NCBI GenBank assembly: GCA_913063405.1
Contig: CAJXZB010000002.1
Location: forward strand, 1 to 64,000
Reading direction: 5' to 3'
Length of the DNA: 64,000 nt
From: an uncultured Ulvibacter sp.
GTDB lineage: Bacteria; Bacteroidota; Bacteroidia; Flavobacteriales; Flavobacteriaceae
Of this stretch, positions 36,520 through 46,668 are shown piece after piece. The notes below the pieces were generated by a model. The model made no database searches, was not told the DNA's origin, and was given only the letters and a program-made list of their open reading frames with translations. Each line of letters starts with the position of its first letter. The first letter of the stretch is position 1. The translations under genes were made by a program, and so were the position numbers.

Positions 36520-37532
36520 TGCTAATTGAAGAAGACAAATCGCTTAAGGCCCATAACACCTTTGGAATTGAGTGTAACGCGAAATATTATGTTTCGGTTA
36601 CTTCTGTTTCTGAATTAAAAGAAGTTCTTGCGAACGTTTCCCATAAAAAACACTTTATCTTAGGAGGTGGCAGCAACATGTTGTTGACTCAAGATATTGA
36701 CGCTTTGGTTATTCATATAAATATAAAGGGTATCGAAGTCCTTTCAGAAACTAAAAACACTGTTCAACTTAGGGTAATGGCTGGAGAGAATTGGCATGAA
36801 TTTGTACTTAATTGTATACAAAATAACTACGGGGGCCTTGAAAATCTGTCTCTTATACCAGGAAACGTAGGCACTGCCCCTATCCAAAATATTGGAGCCT
36901 ATGGGGTTGAACTCAAAGACACCTTTATTAGCTGCAATGCTATTGATAAGGAAGCACTGGTTGAACGAGAATTTTCTAAGAGAGAATGTGATTTCGGATA
37001 TCGTTCTTCGATGTTTAAAAGGGAAGCGAAAGGACACTATATTATTACCTCGGTCGTTTTTGAACTTACCAAAAAAGATCATATTAAGAGCACTTCTTAT
37101 GGTGCCATTCAGGAACAACTAGCTAAAAAAAGCCTTTTAGACCCAAGTATTAAAGATATTTCTGAAGCAGTCATAGCGATTCGTCAATCGAAACTGCCAG
37201 ATCCAAAAGAATTGGGCAATAGCGGAAGCTTTTTTAAGAATCCAGTGATTGATAAAGAGGCATTTCAAGAATTCAAAATTAAAAATCCTCGAGCTCCATT
37301 CTACGAAGTCTCACCAACGGCTTTTAAAATTCCTGCGGGTTGGTTAATTGAGCAAGCTGGGTTTAAAGGAAAACAGTATGGTGATGCAGGCGTTCACAAA
37401 AATCAGGCTTTGGTTCTTGTAAATTATGGGAATGCCACCGGAAATGAAATCTCGGAATTGGCAATCCGTATTCAGAAAAAGGTAAAAGAACAATTCGGAA
37501 TTTATATAGAACCTGAAGTGAACATTATTTAA
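36519..37532 (+). CDS. murB: UDP-N-acetylenolpyruvoylglucosamine reductase
   Basis: Makes UDP-MurNAc for peptidoglycan. It has 337 residues with FAD-binding LGGGSNMLL (near residue 48) and IPGNVGTAPIQNIGAYG (near 113). It also has the catalytic Ser in NSGSFFKNP (near 233) and a final Glu in IEPEVNII, as in type I enzymes, including the YRSSMFK loop. Overlaps the fasciclin gene, convergent, by four bases. Confidence 0.96.
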   Translation: MLIEEDKSLKAHNTFGIECNAKYYVSVTSVSELKEVLANVSHKKHFILGGGSNMLLTQDIDALVIHINIKGIEVLSETKNTVQLRVMAGENWHEFVLNCIQNNYGGLENLSLIPGNVGTAPIQNIGAYGVELKDTFISCNAIDKEALVEREFSKRECDFGYRSSMFKREAKGHYIITSVVFELTKKDHIKSTSYGAIQEQLAKKSLLDPSIKDISEAVIAIRQSKLPDPKELGNSGSFFKNPVIDKEAFQEFKIKNPRAPFYEVSPTAFKIPAGWLIEQAGFKGKQYGDAGVHKNQALVLVNYGNATGNEISELAIRIQKKVKEQFGIYIEPEVNII

Positions 37533-38119
37533 GTTTTAGACAAAACAATATCTAAAACATGTAAAACTCCATTCGATCCACTAATATCGCTCTTGCCAAT
37601 TGTAGCTTTTGCACCACTCATATCTGTAATCACAATATCTGTTCCTTCTCTAGATGCTGTATATGTGGCGCCAGACATTGTTATTATCTTGTAACTACCA
37701 TTTGCCTCTTTTATGTTCTGAACAAGTGTTGCAGAGTCTAAACTTGCCTTAACAATGTGACTATTTATCAATTTTGATAGTTGCTCCTTATTGGCCTGAT
37801 TTAACAAAGACTCCATTCTTTTCCCATCAATCTTTCCAAAAGCCTCGTTTGAAGGAGCTAATAGCGTAAAAGGCCCTTCTTCCTTAGTGAGCTGATCAGA
37901 CAAGCCAGATGATACAAGGGTACTAACAAAGGTTCCCAGCTCTGGAGTTATCATTGCTTTTGTCAAAATACTATTTACCTGCTTTATCTCATTTCGAGTT
38001 AACTCCTTTTTGGCAGGAATATCCCCTGCTTTTTGAGTGCTATCTTTTGAATCACTTTTGCAAGAAAACAACACTAAGGTCAGTCCAAAAACACATATAA
38101 GTCTTAAGAAATATTTCAT
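37529..38119 (-). CDS. Fasciclin-domain lipoprotein
   Basis: A 196-residue protein with a lipoprotein signal (LVLFSCKSD, lipobox Cys near residue 20) and one fasciclin (FAS1) domain: GPFTLLAPSNEAFGKID near residue 82, INSHIV near 120 and the final NGVLHVLDIVL. FAS1 domains act in adhesion. It should face the periplasm or cell surface. Confidence 0.93.
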   Translation of the reverse strand: MKYFLRLICVFGLTLVLFSCKSDSKDSTQKAGDIPAKKELTRNEIKQVNSILTKAMITPELGTFVSTLVSSGLSDQLTKEEGPFTLLAPSNEAFGKIDGKRMESLLNQANKEQLSKLINSHIVKASLDSATLVQNIKEANGSYKIITMSGATYTASREGTDIVITDMSGAKATIGKSDISGSNGVLHVLDIVLSKT

Positions 38120-38185
38120 TTTACTATCATTTTAATTTGAGCTAAAAATAACCAAATTAGATAGACAACACCAAGAAAGATTGTA

Positions 38186-38193
38186 TTTTTGTA
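38186..38193 (+). promoter_or_regulatory. -7 box TATTTTTG
   Basis: An exact TAnnTTTG 15 bases before the ATG of the small membrane protein gene. Confidence 0.6.
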
Positions 38194-38208
38194 GCTCAAT
38201 TTATTATC

Positions 38209-38412
38209 ATGGGAATTTTTGTTATCACATTTGTATTGTTGCTGCTTGCCGTCGCTGGTATCGCTATAAAAATATGGGGTAAAAAAGACGGTAAATTCGC
38301 TGGAACTTGCGCGAGTCAAAGCCCTTTTCTGAACAAGGAAGGAGATGCTTGTGGTTTCTGCGGAAAGACACCAGATCAATTCGATACTTGTACAGACGAA
38401 GTACATCAATAA
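38209..38412 (+). CDS. Small membrane protein with Cys-rich tail
   Basis: A 67-residue protein: one N-terminal membrane helix (VITFVLLLLAVAGIAIKIW) and a tail with four cysteines (TCASQ, ACGFCGKT and DTC). Similar small proteins occur widely in Bacteroidota (annotated only as membrane or secreted protein). The paired cysteines could bind a metal or form disulfides. Function unknown. A glycosyltransferase gene follows after 54 bases. Confidence 0.78.
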   Translation: MGIFVITFVLLLLAVAGIAIKIWGKKDGKFAGTCASQSPFLNKEGDACGFCGKTPDQFDTCTDEVHQ

Positions 38413-38466
38413 GAGTCAATATGAAAAAAGGAAGTTTGAAATTCCAAAAATCATAAATCAACGTCT

Positions 38467-39561
38467 ATGGTGCTACTTTACGCGCTTGGCATAGTAGTTC
38501 TTATAAATTGCTTCTATTTTATACTTTTTTCAAAGTTTTCTTTTTTACAGACTTCGGAAAATAACACCAAAGACTCCTATCCAGTTTCTTTAATTATTTG
38601 TGCAAAAGATGAAGCCAAAAATCTTAAAAAGAACATTCCTCTTTGGCTAGCGCAAGACCATCCAAATTTTGAAATCATTTTAATCAACGACGCTTCTATG
38701 GATGACACCTTGGAAGTAATAAAATCCTTCGCCAATAAAGACCCAAGAATCTCAATTGTTAATCTCGAGAATAACGAAGCTTTTTGGGGAAGTAAAAAAT
38801 ATGCCCTTACCTTGGGTATAAAGCAAGCCAAGAATAAACGGATGTTATTTACAGACGCAGACTGCCGCCCATCCAGTGAGGAGTGGATAACAAATATGTC
38901 TTCTAATTTCTCAAAGCAAAAACAACTTATTTTAGGATATGGTGCCTACGAGAAAAGTGCCGGACTTCTAAATGCATTAATTAGATACGAAACTCTAATA
39001 ACAGCGGCCCAATATTTCTCCTACGCCAAGGCAGGAATTCCCTATATGGGTGTTGGGAGAAATCTTGGCTACACAAGCGACTTGTATTACAGCACTAACG
39101 GTTTTATGTCTCATATGAAAATTCCTTCAGGTGACGACGATTTATTTGTAAACGAAGCCGCAACGCGAGAGAATATAGAGATATGTTGTGATATAAATGC
39201 CTTTACCTATTCTGAACCGAAAGAATCCTGGAAAGCATGGAAGGTTCAGAAAAAAAGGCACATAAGTACAGCGAAATTTTATAAATCTAAGCATAAAATA
39301 TTGTTAGGAATCTATTACACATTCAACTTAGTCTTTTGGTTATTAGCAGGAATTTGCTTCTTACTTTTGGACTGGAAAATTCCTTTGTTCCTAATTGGGG
39401 TTCGAATTTTGGTTCAGTCTATCATCCTTGGAAAAGCAGCATTAAAACTAAAAGAGAAAAATCTCATTCCGTTCATTCCTTTTTTAGAATTATTTTTAGT
39501 ATTCATACAATTGAGTATCTTTATTTCCAATAGTGTGTCAAAACCTTCTCGGTGGAAATAA
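38467..39561 (+). CDS. Membrane-bound family 2 glycosyltransferase
   Basis: A 364-residue protein. It has an N-terminal membrane helix, then a GT-A fold with SLIICAKDEAKNLKKNI (near residue 43), the metal-binding MLFTDADCRPSS (DxD, near 137) and GDDDLFVNEAA. Two or three membrane helices lie at the C-terminus. The acceptor cannot be told. The sigma factor gene starts (GTG) 10 bases before its stop. Confidence 0.9.
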   Translation: MVLLYALGIVVLINCFYFILFSKFSFLQTSENNTKDSYPVSLIICAKDEAKNLKKNIPLWLAQDHPNFEIILINDASMDDTLEVIKSFANKDPRISIVNLENNEAFWGSKKYALTLGIKQAKNKRMLFTDADCRPSSEEWITNMSSNFSKQKQLILGYGAYEKSAGLLNALIRYETLITAAQYFSYAKAGIPYMGVGRNLGYTSDLYYSTNGFMSHMKIPSGDDDLFVNEAATRENIEICCDINAFTYSEPKESWKAWKVQKKRHISTAKFYKSKHKILLGIYYTFNLVFWLLAGICFLLLDWKIPLFLIGVRILVQSIILGKAALKLKEKNLIPFIPFLELFLVFIQLSIFISNSVSKPSRWK

Positions 39562-40124
39562 ATAACGAAGAACTTCTTAAACAAATTCAGAAAGCTAAAA
39601 TCGGAAAACAGAGTGCTTTCAAATTTCTATTAGACCGTTTCTGGAATGAGGTTTATGGGTTTCAGATAAAAAGAATTAAGGACGAGTATGAGGTCGAAGA
39701 CATTACCATCGAAACCTTTTCTAAAGCTTTTGATAAAATAGTTTCTTTTGATGAAAAATATACCTTCGGAACCTGGTTGATTACCATTTCAAAAAACATC
39801 CATATTGACAAAACTCGAAAGAAAAATGCTTCTATATATTTAAATACCACCGAAGCCAGTGATGAACAAGTTCATAAGGTAATTGATGGGTCACCTACCC
39901 CTGAAGATGTATTAATAACGGAACAAAACTTAGCCGAATTGTTACGATATATCAAGCAGCTAAAACCGCACTATCAAGAAGTAATCAACTTACGATACTT
40001 TAATGAAATGAGTTACAATGAAATTTCCGAATCCCTCCAAGAACCTCTAAACAATGTTAAAGTAAGATTACTACGCGCTCGAAAACTACTTGCCGAGATT
40101 ATTACACAAAATAGAAAAGATTGA
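39552..40124 (+). CDS. ECF-type sigma-70 factor
   Basis: A 190-residue RNA polymerase sigma factor. Region 2 is FLLDRFWNEVYGFQIKRI with DEYEVEDITIETFSKAF (residues 25-60) and region 4 is HYQEVINLRYFNEMSYNEIS (about 142-161). The start is a GTG (39552) overlapping the glycosyltransferase gene. No anti-sigma factor follows; the metal transporter gene overlaps its stop. Target promoters unknown. Confidence 0.9.
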   Translation: MEINNEELLKQIQKAKIGKQSAFKFLLDRFWNEVYGFQIKRIKDEYEVEDITIETFSKAFDKIVSFDEKYTFGTWLITISKNIHIDKTRKKNASIYLNTTEASDEQVHKVIDGSPTPEDVLITEQNLAELLRYIKQLKPHYQEVINLRYFNEMSYNEISESLQEPLNNVKVRLLRARKLLAEIITQNRKD

Positions 40125-41329
40125 AAAACGCTTTAAAAAAACTAGGTCCGGGCTTTCTATTTGCTGGTGCCGCGATTGGTGTGTCTCACTTAGTGCAATC
40201 TACCCGTGCTGGGGCCGATTTTGGATTTGGCTTACTTTGGGCACTATTCTTAATCAACTTGGTAAAATATCCTTTTTTTGAGTTTGGTCCTCGATATGCA
40301 GCCGCTACTGGAGAGAGTTTACTAGAAGGATATGGTAAACTTGGAAAAGGAGTTTTAATCGCTTATTTTGGGCTAACCTTCGCCACTATGTTCACCATTC
40401 AAACGGCGGTAACAATTGTTACCGCCGGACTCGCCTACTCGTTGTTTGGTTTTGGATCTGTAATGTTTTGGACCGCCATTGTCACAGCAATTTGTTTTTC
40501 CATTCTAATCCTAGGAAAATACAAAGCACTAGATTCTCTTATGAAGATTATAGTAATCTGTTTAACCATTAGCACTATTCTTGCAGTTGCGTTGGCTATA
40601 AAACCAGAAGTGGCTATTGATTTTACTCAAGTGTTACCAAGAGATGCAATCTCTGTGGCTTTCTTAATTGCCTTTATGGGATGGATGCCCGCACCTTTAG
40701 ACATTTCAATTTGGCATTCCATTTGGACGGTAGAAAAAAAGAAAATTAACCCTACAATTACAACTGAACAATCTCGATTCGATTTTAATGTTGGCTATAT
40801 TACTACTACAATTCTAGCAATTGGCTTTTTATCATTAGGTGCTCTAGTTATGTACGGCAGTGCAGAAATCTTCTCCACAAAGGGAGGAGAATTTGCGAAT
40901 CAATTGATCTCAATGTACACCTTCAGTCTAGGGGGTAACGCAAAGGTTATTATTGGAATCGCCGCCTTGACAACTATGTTTAGCACCTCCTTAACCACCC
41001 TTGATGGATCACCTAGAGTAATGAGTGCTACTTCAGAAATCCTGACAGGTAAACACTACAAAAAAGGATATCTTTTCTGGCTAATTATATTGGTTATAGG
41101 AACCATGTCCATTTTCTTCTTTTTTATTTCTGAAATGGGACTCCTCATAAAAATTGCGACCATACTATCATTTCTTACGGCACCTTTTTACGCTATAGTA
41201 AATTTTAAATTACTTACAGGAAAGCATACTCCCGAAGACACGCGACCATCCAAATTACTTAAATATTACTGCCTCCTCTGTATAGGTACTCTAGTCGCTT
41301 TTAGTATTTGGTACCTAACTACCTTATAA
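40121..41329 (+). CDS. Nramp-family transporter, non-canonical metal site
   Basis: A 402-residue protein with about eleven membrane helices and the Nramp fold start LGPGFLFAGAAIGVSHLVQS. The canonical DPGN of helix 1 is replaced by GVSHLV, and helix 6 reads FMGWMPAPLDIS in place of the usual MPH region. So the manganese/iron site of MntH-like members is not conserved, and the ion carried is unclear. The start is a TTG that overlaps the sigma factor stop (TTGA), so translation may be coupled. Confidence 0.85.
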   Translation: MKNALKKLGPGFLFAGAAIGVSHLVQSTRAGADFGFGLLWALFLINLVKYPFFEFGPRYAAATGESLLEGYGKLGKGVLIAYFGLTFATMFTIQTAVTIVTAGLAYSLFGFGSVMFWTAIVTAICFSILILGKYKALDSLMKIIVICLTISTILAVALAIKPEVAIDFTQVLPRDAISVAFLIAFMGWMPAPLDISIWHSIWTVEKKKINPTITTEQSRFDFNVGYITTTILAIGFLSLGALVMYGSAEIFSTKGGEFANQLISMYTFSLGGNAKVIIGIAALTTMFSTSLTTLDGSPRVMSATSEILTGKHYKKGYLFWLIILVIGTMSIFFFFISEMGLLIKIATILSFLTAPFYAIVNFKLLTGKHTPEDTRPSKLLKYYCLLCIGTLVAFSIWYLTTL

Positions 41330-41397
41330 TCTATATTTGTGCTTTTTCCTACCTCATTTTTGCATTTTAAGGCTTGAAAATTAGCGTTTTTTAGTTG

Positions 41398-41405
41398 TAT
41401 CTTTG
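41398..41405 (+). promoter_or_regulatory. -7 box TATCTTTG of lipA
   Basis: An exact TAnnTTTG 9 bases before the lipA ATG (41415), with a TTG about 22 bases upstream (41373). The leader would be very short. Confidence 0.6.
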
Positions 41406-41414
41406 CAGTCGAAT

Positions 41415-42287
41415 ATGAGTACAGAGACCGTAAAATCTGAAAGACCAGCACCAAAGCCGAAATGGCTTAGAGTGAAGCTGCCAACGGGTAAGAAATACAC
41501 CGAATTAAGGGAACTGGTAGACAAGTATAATTTGCATACCATCTGCACCTCAGGGAGTTGTCCAAACATGGGTGAATGCTGGGGAGAAGGTACAGCCACC
41601 TTCATGATTTTAGGGAATACTTGCACGCGCTCTTGCGGATTTTGTGGTGTAAAAACTGGGCGTCCTGATAGTCTTGATTGGGACGAACCTGAGAAAGTGG
41701 CCCGTTCTATTAAAATAATGAATATCAAACATGCGGTAATCACTTCTGTGGATCGCGACGACATTAAGGATATGGGATCAATTATGTGGGCCGAAACTGT
41801 CAAAGCTATTCGAAGAATGAATCCAGAAACCACACTGGAAACACTTATTCCCGATTTTCAAGGAGTGACTCGAAATATTGATCGCATTATTGCTGTAAAT
41901 CCAGAAGTGGTATCTCACAATATGGAAACAGTAAAGAGGCTTACACGAGAAGTCCGTATTCAGGCAAAGTATGAGCGCAGCCTTGAAGTCTTACGTTACC
42001 TAAAGGAACAAGGCATTAATCGAACCAAGAGTGGAATAATGCTTGGTTTGGGTGAAAAAGAGGGTGAAGTTATTCAAACCCTGCAAGACCTTAGAAATGT
42101 TGGCTTGAACATTGTGACAATTGGTCAATACTTACAACCTTCAAAAAAACATTTACCCGTAAAAGATTTTATAACTCCAGAGCAGTTTAAGAAGTATGAA
42201 ATGATTGGACTTGAAATGGGCTTTCGCCACGTTGAAAGTGGCGCCTTGGTTAGGTCTTCTTATAAAGCTCAAAAACACCTCACTTAG
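41415..42287 (+). CDS. lipA: Lipoyl synthase
   Basis: A radical SAM enzyme that inserts two sulfurs into octanoyl chains to make lipoate. It has 290 residues. The auxiliary cluster is bound by C44, C49 and C55 ([12 protein letters not shown]) and the radical SAM cluster by C70, C74 and C77 (CTRSCGFC). The final RSSYKA is typical. The ATG at 41415 (MSTETVKSE) lies just after a -7 box; an upstream TTG would precede the transcript start. Confidence 0.96.
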   Translation: MSTETVKSERPAPKPKWLRVKLPTGKKYTELRELVDKYNLHTICTSGSCPNMGECWGEGTATFMILGNTCTRSCGFCGVKTGRPDSLDWDEPEKVARSIKIMNIKHAVITSVDRDDIKDMGSIMWAETVKAIRRMNPETTLETLIPDFQGVTRNIDRIIAVNPEVVSHNMETVKRLTREVRIQAKYERSLEVLRYLKEQGINRTKSGIMLGLGEKEGEVIQTLQDLRNVGLNIVTIGQYLQPSKKHLPVKDFITPEQFKKYEMIGLEMGFRHVESGALVRSSYKAQKHLT

Positions 42288-42301
42288 GACTCGTATAACA
42301 A

Positions 42302-43300
42302 ATGGCAGATGGTATAAGAATAGGCATCAACGGTTTTGGACGTATTGGTAGAAATCTCTTCCGATTACTACTGAATAGCGAGGAAATAGAGGTTGTTGCT
42401 GTTAACGATCTTGCCGATACTAAGACTTTAGGTCATTTGCTTAAGTACGACAGTATTCACGGTGTTTTGAATGAAGAAATTTCCGTTGGCAAAAAAGAGA
42501 TAGTAGTTGCAGGAACTCCTGTACGATTCTCTTCTGAAGCCTCAATCGATTCACTTTCCTGGGAAGGTATAGATTTCGTGATAGAATGCACAGGTAAATT
42601 TAAAACACGGGAACAACTTCAAAAACACTTAAAAGCTGGGGCCAAAAGAGTGATTCTATCCGTTCCTCCTCTGGAAGACGATATTAAGACGGTGGTTTTA
42701 GGTGTAAATGAAGCAATTCTCGATGTCGATGATCTTATCATTTCCAATGCATCTTGCACTACCAACAATGCCGCTCCAATGCTCAAAATTGTTAACGAAC
42801 TTTGCGGAATTGAGCAGGCATACATCACAACAGTTCACTCGTACACCACAGATCAAAGTCTTCACGATCAACCACATAGAGATTTAAGGCGGGCACGCGC
42901 AGCAGGTCAATCCATAGTACCTACAACAACAGGTGCCGCAAAAGCACTTACTAAGATTTTTCCTGATCTCGCAAACTCCATAGGTGGTTGCGGAATTCGA
43001 GTTCCTGTACCCAATGGTTCCTTAACCGATATTACACTGAATGTCAAAAAAGAAGTGAGCATTCAAGCAATTAATCAGGCATTTAAAAAGGCCTCTAAAA
43101 ACCAACTTAAAGGAATTCTTCAGTATACAGAGGACCCGATTGTTTCCATAGACATCGTTGGAAACCATCATTCTTGTATATATGATGCGGGAATGACCTC
43201 TGTAATTGGGAAAATGGTAAAAATCATTGGTTGGTATGATAATGAGATAGGATATTCGTCAAGAATTGTAGATTTAATCACCCACATATCGAGGAAATGA
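42302..43300 (+). CDS. gap: Glyceraldehyde-3-phosphate dehydrogenase, type I
   Basis: Oxidises glyceraldehyde 3-phosphate with phosphate and NAD in glycolysis. It has 332 residues with GINGFGRIGR (NAD site), the catalytic Cys152 in NASCTTN and the final WYDNEIGYSSR. Fourteen bases after lipA, so probably co-transcribed. It may be one of two homologues in such genomes. Confidence 0.95.
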   Translation: MADGIRIGINGFGRIGRNLFRLLLNSEEIEVVAVNDLADTKTLGHLLKYDSIHGVLNEEISVGKKEIVVAGTPVRFSSEASIDSLSWEGIDFVIECTGKFKTREQLQKHLKAGAKRVILSVPPLEDDIKTVVLGVNEAILDVDDLIISNASCTTNNAAPMLKIVNELCGIEQAYITTVHSYTTDQSLHDQPHRDLRRARAAGQSIVPTTTGAAKALTKIFPDLANSIGGCGIRVPVPNGSLTDITLNVKKEVSIQAINQAFKKASKNQLKGILQYTEDPIVSIDIVGNHHSCIYDAGMTSVIGKMVKIIGWYDNEIGYSSRIVDLITHISRK

Positions 43301-43330
43301 CTATATTTATCGCTTAACTTCACTCGATTG

Positions 43331-45586
43331 ATGAGTAGACAACTAGCTACATACAAATATATCGCGCCATTTTTGGTCCTTTTTTTTGCCACAGCTACTG
43401 GACTTGAAGCTCAAGTACAGCAAGATACTATTGATCAAATTCAGAAGTACCGCAAAACTGCTAGTGAGGCAATTTTTATACAAGATTTCGACACGGCTCT
43501 TTTAAGCATAGAAAATGCTAACAAATTAGCCTCAATGGTTGATGATGGTGTAATTAAGGCCGATGTCCTCATTACTTCATCTGAACTTCATTATTTCCTT
43601 TATAATTATGAAAAAGCAGCGGGAGAATCGGTAAAAGCAATAACATTTTTAGAAAATAATAGTGACAAAGGAAAGATTGCAAAGGCCTATCTTTTATATG
43701 GTTTGATCCTTACCCGCTTAGGTGAATATGACAATGCAGATAGGTATTTGAAAAGCGCAGATGAAATGTTCACCGAACTTAAAGACGAAGAACGACAATC
43801 GAACGTTCTTTTAGGAATGGGACTTCTAGAATTAGAAAGAGGAAACCCAAAGAACGCTGTAAACTATTTTGATGCTGCCATACCTCTATATAAGTCATTT
43901 GAACTAACATATCAAGAAGCGTTCTCTCAAATTAATAAAGCAGAGGCTCTGCTTGAGCTTGACGCCAATACGGATAAAAATATTTTAACTCAAGCCAAAT
44001 ATGCACTACAGGAAGCGGTGAAGATTTTCGATCTTAAATCGTATCCAAAGCTCGAAATAGACAGTTATAAAATTGCAGCTAAAATTGCACTTAAAGAAAA
44101 TGAAGTGGCCACCGCCGAGAACTATTTCAATCGATACATTATCAAAAAAGATTCCCTTAATCAGGTTTATATAAGAGTCATCTCCAAAAGCACTTATATT
44201 GCATCGAGTGTGGGAGATTTAAACGAAATTATTGCGACTCAAAAAACAGATTTAGACAAAAAGAAGAAGTCCATAAATTTTGGTAAAATGACAAATGGGT
44301 TGAGTATAGCTCTTATTGTTATTCTCTCATTGCTTACCCTATCCTTATATAAAAACAACAATCTAAGAGCAAAGGCCAATGAGCTGCTTCAGGACAAGAA
44401 CAGTGAATTAGTATTTGCAAAGGAAAAAGCGGAAAAAGCATCTCTCGCTAAGGCTCAATTTCTATCCACAATTACCCACGAACTACGAACTCCACTATAC
44501 GCTGTTACAGGACTCACACATTTATTGATGGAAGAAAACCCTAAAGAGTACCAAAAGGAGCATTTAAACTCTTTGAAATTCTCTGGAGAGTACTTGTTAT
44601 CTCTTATTAATAATATCCTTGATCTAAATAAATTAGAGGCCAACAAGGTAGAAGTTGAGCAAACTACTTTCAACCTTAAAAAACGTATCAATGATGTTCT
44701 TGTTGCCTTAAAAAAATCCGCAGACGACCGGAAGAATAACTTGACTCTTGAGTTTGATGAAAGCATACCAGATCGCTTGGCTGGAGACCCGCTTAAATTA
44801 TCTCAAATTCTTATCAACTTAATTGGAAACTCGGTAAAGTTTACTCAGAGTGGAGAAGTTTGTGTACGAGTGAAAAAAATCGATCAGAATAAAAACAAGG
44901 TAGCGCTGCACTTTGAGGTTGAGGATAATGGTGTAGGAATTTCTAAAAAGAAACAGAAAAGTATATTTGAGACATTCTCTCAAGGCTCTCTTCAAATCAA
45001 TAGGAAATTTGGAGGTACTGGTTTAGGACTCTCCATCGTTAAAAACCTTTTGGAGTTGATGAACAGTAAAATTCAATTGGAAAGTCAGCTTGGTCAGGGC
45101 TCTAGGTTTTGGTTCAATATTAGTTTCAATGTTTCTGAAGAGGTCGCAGACAACAAAAACCCAAACATCATCATATACGATGTTGACTATGTAGCTCTAG
45201 AAAACATATTCGTACTTGTTGTTGAAGACAATAAGATCAACCAGATGATTACAAAAAAAATCTTGGAGAAAAACAAGATGAAGTGTTTGGTTGCTGATAA
45301 TGGTATGGACGCTATTAAAATGGTTCAGGAACATAATTTTGACGTTGTCTTAATGGATATCCATATGCCGGGCATAAGCGGTATCGAAGCGACCCAAAAA
45401 ATACGTGAATTTAACACCCAACTTCCAATTATTGCACTGACTGCTGTTACTATTGATAAAAACTTAGATGATTTCTACCGTGCCGGATTTAATGAGATCA
45501 TTCCGAAGCCATTTAAACCTGAAGAATTCTTCGAAAAGATCTTTAGAACTCTTGATGATAAAAAACAAATCGTTGATTCTAACTAA
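43331..45586 (+). CDS. TPR-domain hybrid histidine kinase/response regulator
   Basis: A 751-residue sensor. It has a signal-type N-terminus, then periplasmic TPR-like helical repeats (about residues 40-300; for instance KAYLLYGLILTRLGEYDNA) and one membrane helix (IALIVILSLLTLSLY, near 330). The histidine kinase follows with the phosphorylated His383 in STITHELRTP, the ATPase with DNGVGIS and GGTGLGLSI, and a receiver with Asp676 (VVLMDIHMPG). No output domain is fused. The signal is unknown. The ATG at 43331 is preceded by an in-frame TTG. Overlaps lpxK, convergent, by 8 bases. Confidence 0.92.
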   Translation: MSRQLATYKYIAPFLVLFFATATGLEAQVQQDTIDQIQKYRKTASEAIFIQDFDTALLSIENANKLASMVDDGVIKADVLITSSELHYFLYNYEKAAGESVKAITFLENNSDKGKIAKAYLLYGLILTRLGEYDNADRYLKSADEMFTELKDEERQSNVLLGMGLLELERGNPKNAVNYFDAAIPLYKSFELTYQEAFSQINKAEALLELDANTDKNILTQAKYALQEAVKIFDLKSYPKLEIDSYKIAAKIALKENEVATAENYFNRYIIKKDSLNQVYIRVISKSTYIASSVGDLNEIIATQKTDLDKKKKSINFGKMTNGLSIALIVILSLLTLSLYKNNNLRAKANELLQDKNSELVFAKEKAEKASLAKAQFLSTITHELRTPLYAVTGLTHLLMEENPKEYQKEHLNSLKFSGEYLLSLINNILDLNKLEANKVEVEQTTFNLKKRINDVLVALKKSADDRKNNLTLEFDESIPDRLAGDPLKLSQILINLIGNSVKFTQSGEVCVRVKKIDQNKNKVALHFEVEDNGVGISKKKQKSIFETFSQGSLQINRKFGGTGLGLSIVKNLLELMNSKIQLESQLGQGSRFWFNISFNVSEEVADNKNPNIIIYDVDYVALENIFVLVVEDNKINQMITKKILEKNKMKCLVADNGMDAIKMVQEHNFDVVLMDIHMPGISGIEATQKIREFNTQLPIIALTAVTIDKNLDDFYRAGFNEIIPKPFKPEEFFEKIFRTLDDKKQIVDSN

Positions 45587-46592
45587 GTCTTGTTTTAGCA
45601 ATACTTTCTGAAACATTGTTTTTAAAAAATTCACCCTGCTCCCTAAGAATTAAAGTTTTTATAGGTAGATAGTAAATTGCGAATTTCCCAAGTTTAGGTT
45701 GGAGTCGCATATAGTCTTTTTCCGTAGTAAGAATAATCTCATTCTTTTTTAACTTACGTACGTCCAAAGCTGAAAAATTATGATGATCAGGGAATTCTTC
45801 ATGGATAAAATCAAACTGCTTCTTCTCCAAATAGTCTACCAGATGCGCTGGGTTTGCAATTCCTGTTACAAGAGTAAATGACTTGTCCTGAAGGTAGTAC
45901 AAAGAAAGCGTTTCGGAAGGACCATAAATCAAATCTTCATACCCTATTTTAGAGAAATACACCTTTTGATAGTCGAGCGGTTTTAACTCACGTTGAATTT
46001 CTTGCATTTCGGCATAAGGAACACCTTTTGGGCATTTGGTTACGACAATAATATCGGCACGCCTCGCTCCCCCCTTAAACTCCCGCAAGTTCCCTGTGGG
46101 CAACATATAATCTCGTGTAAAGAGATCACTATAGGGCGTCAATAAAATCTTTAAAGAGGCATTTACCTTTCTATGTTGAAAAGCATCATCCAACAAAATA
46201 ACATCTGCCTTAGTCTTTAGTTTTTGGATCCCCTCTTGACGATTTACACAAACTGCCACACGAATATTGGGGAAATTTTGTTTGAACTGCAAGGGTTCGT
46301 CTCCTACTTCCTCTGCAGTACTGGTTTGAAACACCTCCCTGAAACCAGTTGTTGTACGCTTATATCCTCGACTTAAAACAGCCACCCGATAATCATCCTT
46401 CAGAAAATCAATCAAAAACTCTATCATTGGAGATTTTCCAGTACCGCCTGTAGAGAGGTTCCCAACACAAACAACTGGCAGATCATATCTTTTGCTTTCA
46501 AACCATCCCTTATTATAAAAGTAGTTTCGAAGCGCAGTAATACCTCCATATAAAAGAGAAAAAGGGAAAAGTAATTTCCGTAACAATTTCAT
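45579..46592 (-). CDS. lpxK: Tetraacyldisaccharide 4'-kinase
   Basis: Phosphorylates the lipid A precursor at the inner membrane. It has 337 residues: an N-terminal membrane anchor, the P-loop VGNLSTGGTGKSPM (near residue 50), LSRGYKRTT and DDAFQHRKV. The ATG at 46592 (MKLLRKLLF) is chosen; five codons upstream there is another. Shows that the cell makes lipid A. Confidence 0.94.
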   Translation of the reverse strand: MKLLRKLLFPFSLLYGGITALRNYFYNKGWFESKRYDLPVVCVGNLSTGGTGKSPMIEFLIDFLKDDYRVAVLSRGYKRTTTGFREVFQTSTAEEVGDEPLQFKQNFPNIRVAVCVNRQEGIQKLKTKADVILLDDAFQHRKVNASLKILLTPYSDLFTRDYMLPTGNLREFKGGARRADIIVVTKCPKGVPYAEMQEIQRELKPLDYQKVYFSKIGYEDLIYGPSETLSLYYLQDKSFTLVTGIANPAHLVDYLEKKQFDFIHEEFPDHHNFSALDVRKLKKNEIILTTEKDYMRLQPKLGKFAIYYLPIKTLILREQGEFFKNNVSESIAKTRLS

Positions 46593-46668
46593 ATAACGAA
46601 AGTACAAATTCCCCTGAGAATGTAAATTTGTTCAGATAAAATTTCAAAAATTGTAAAAAAATCTCTTC

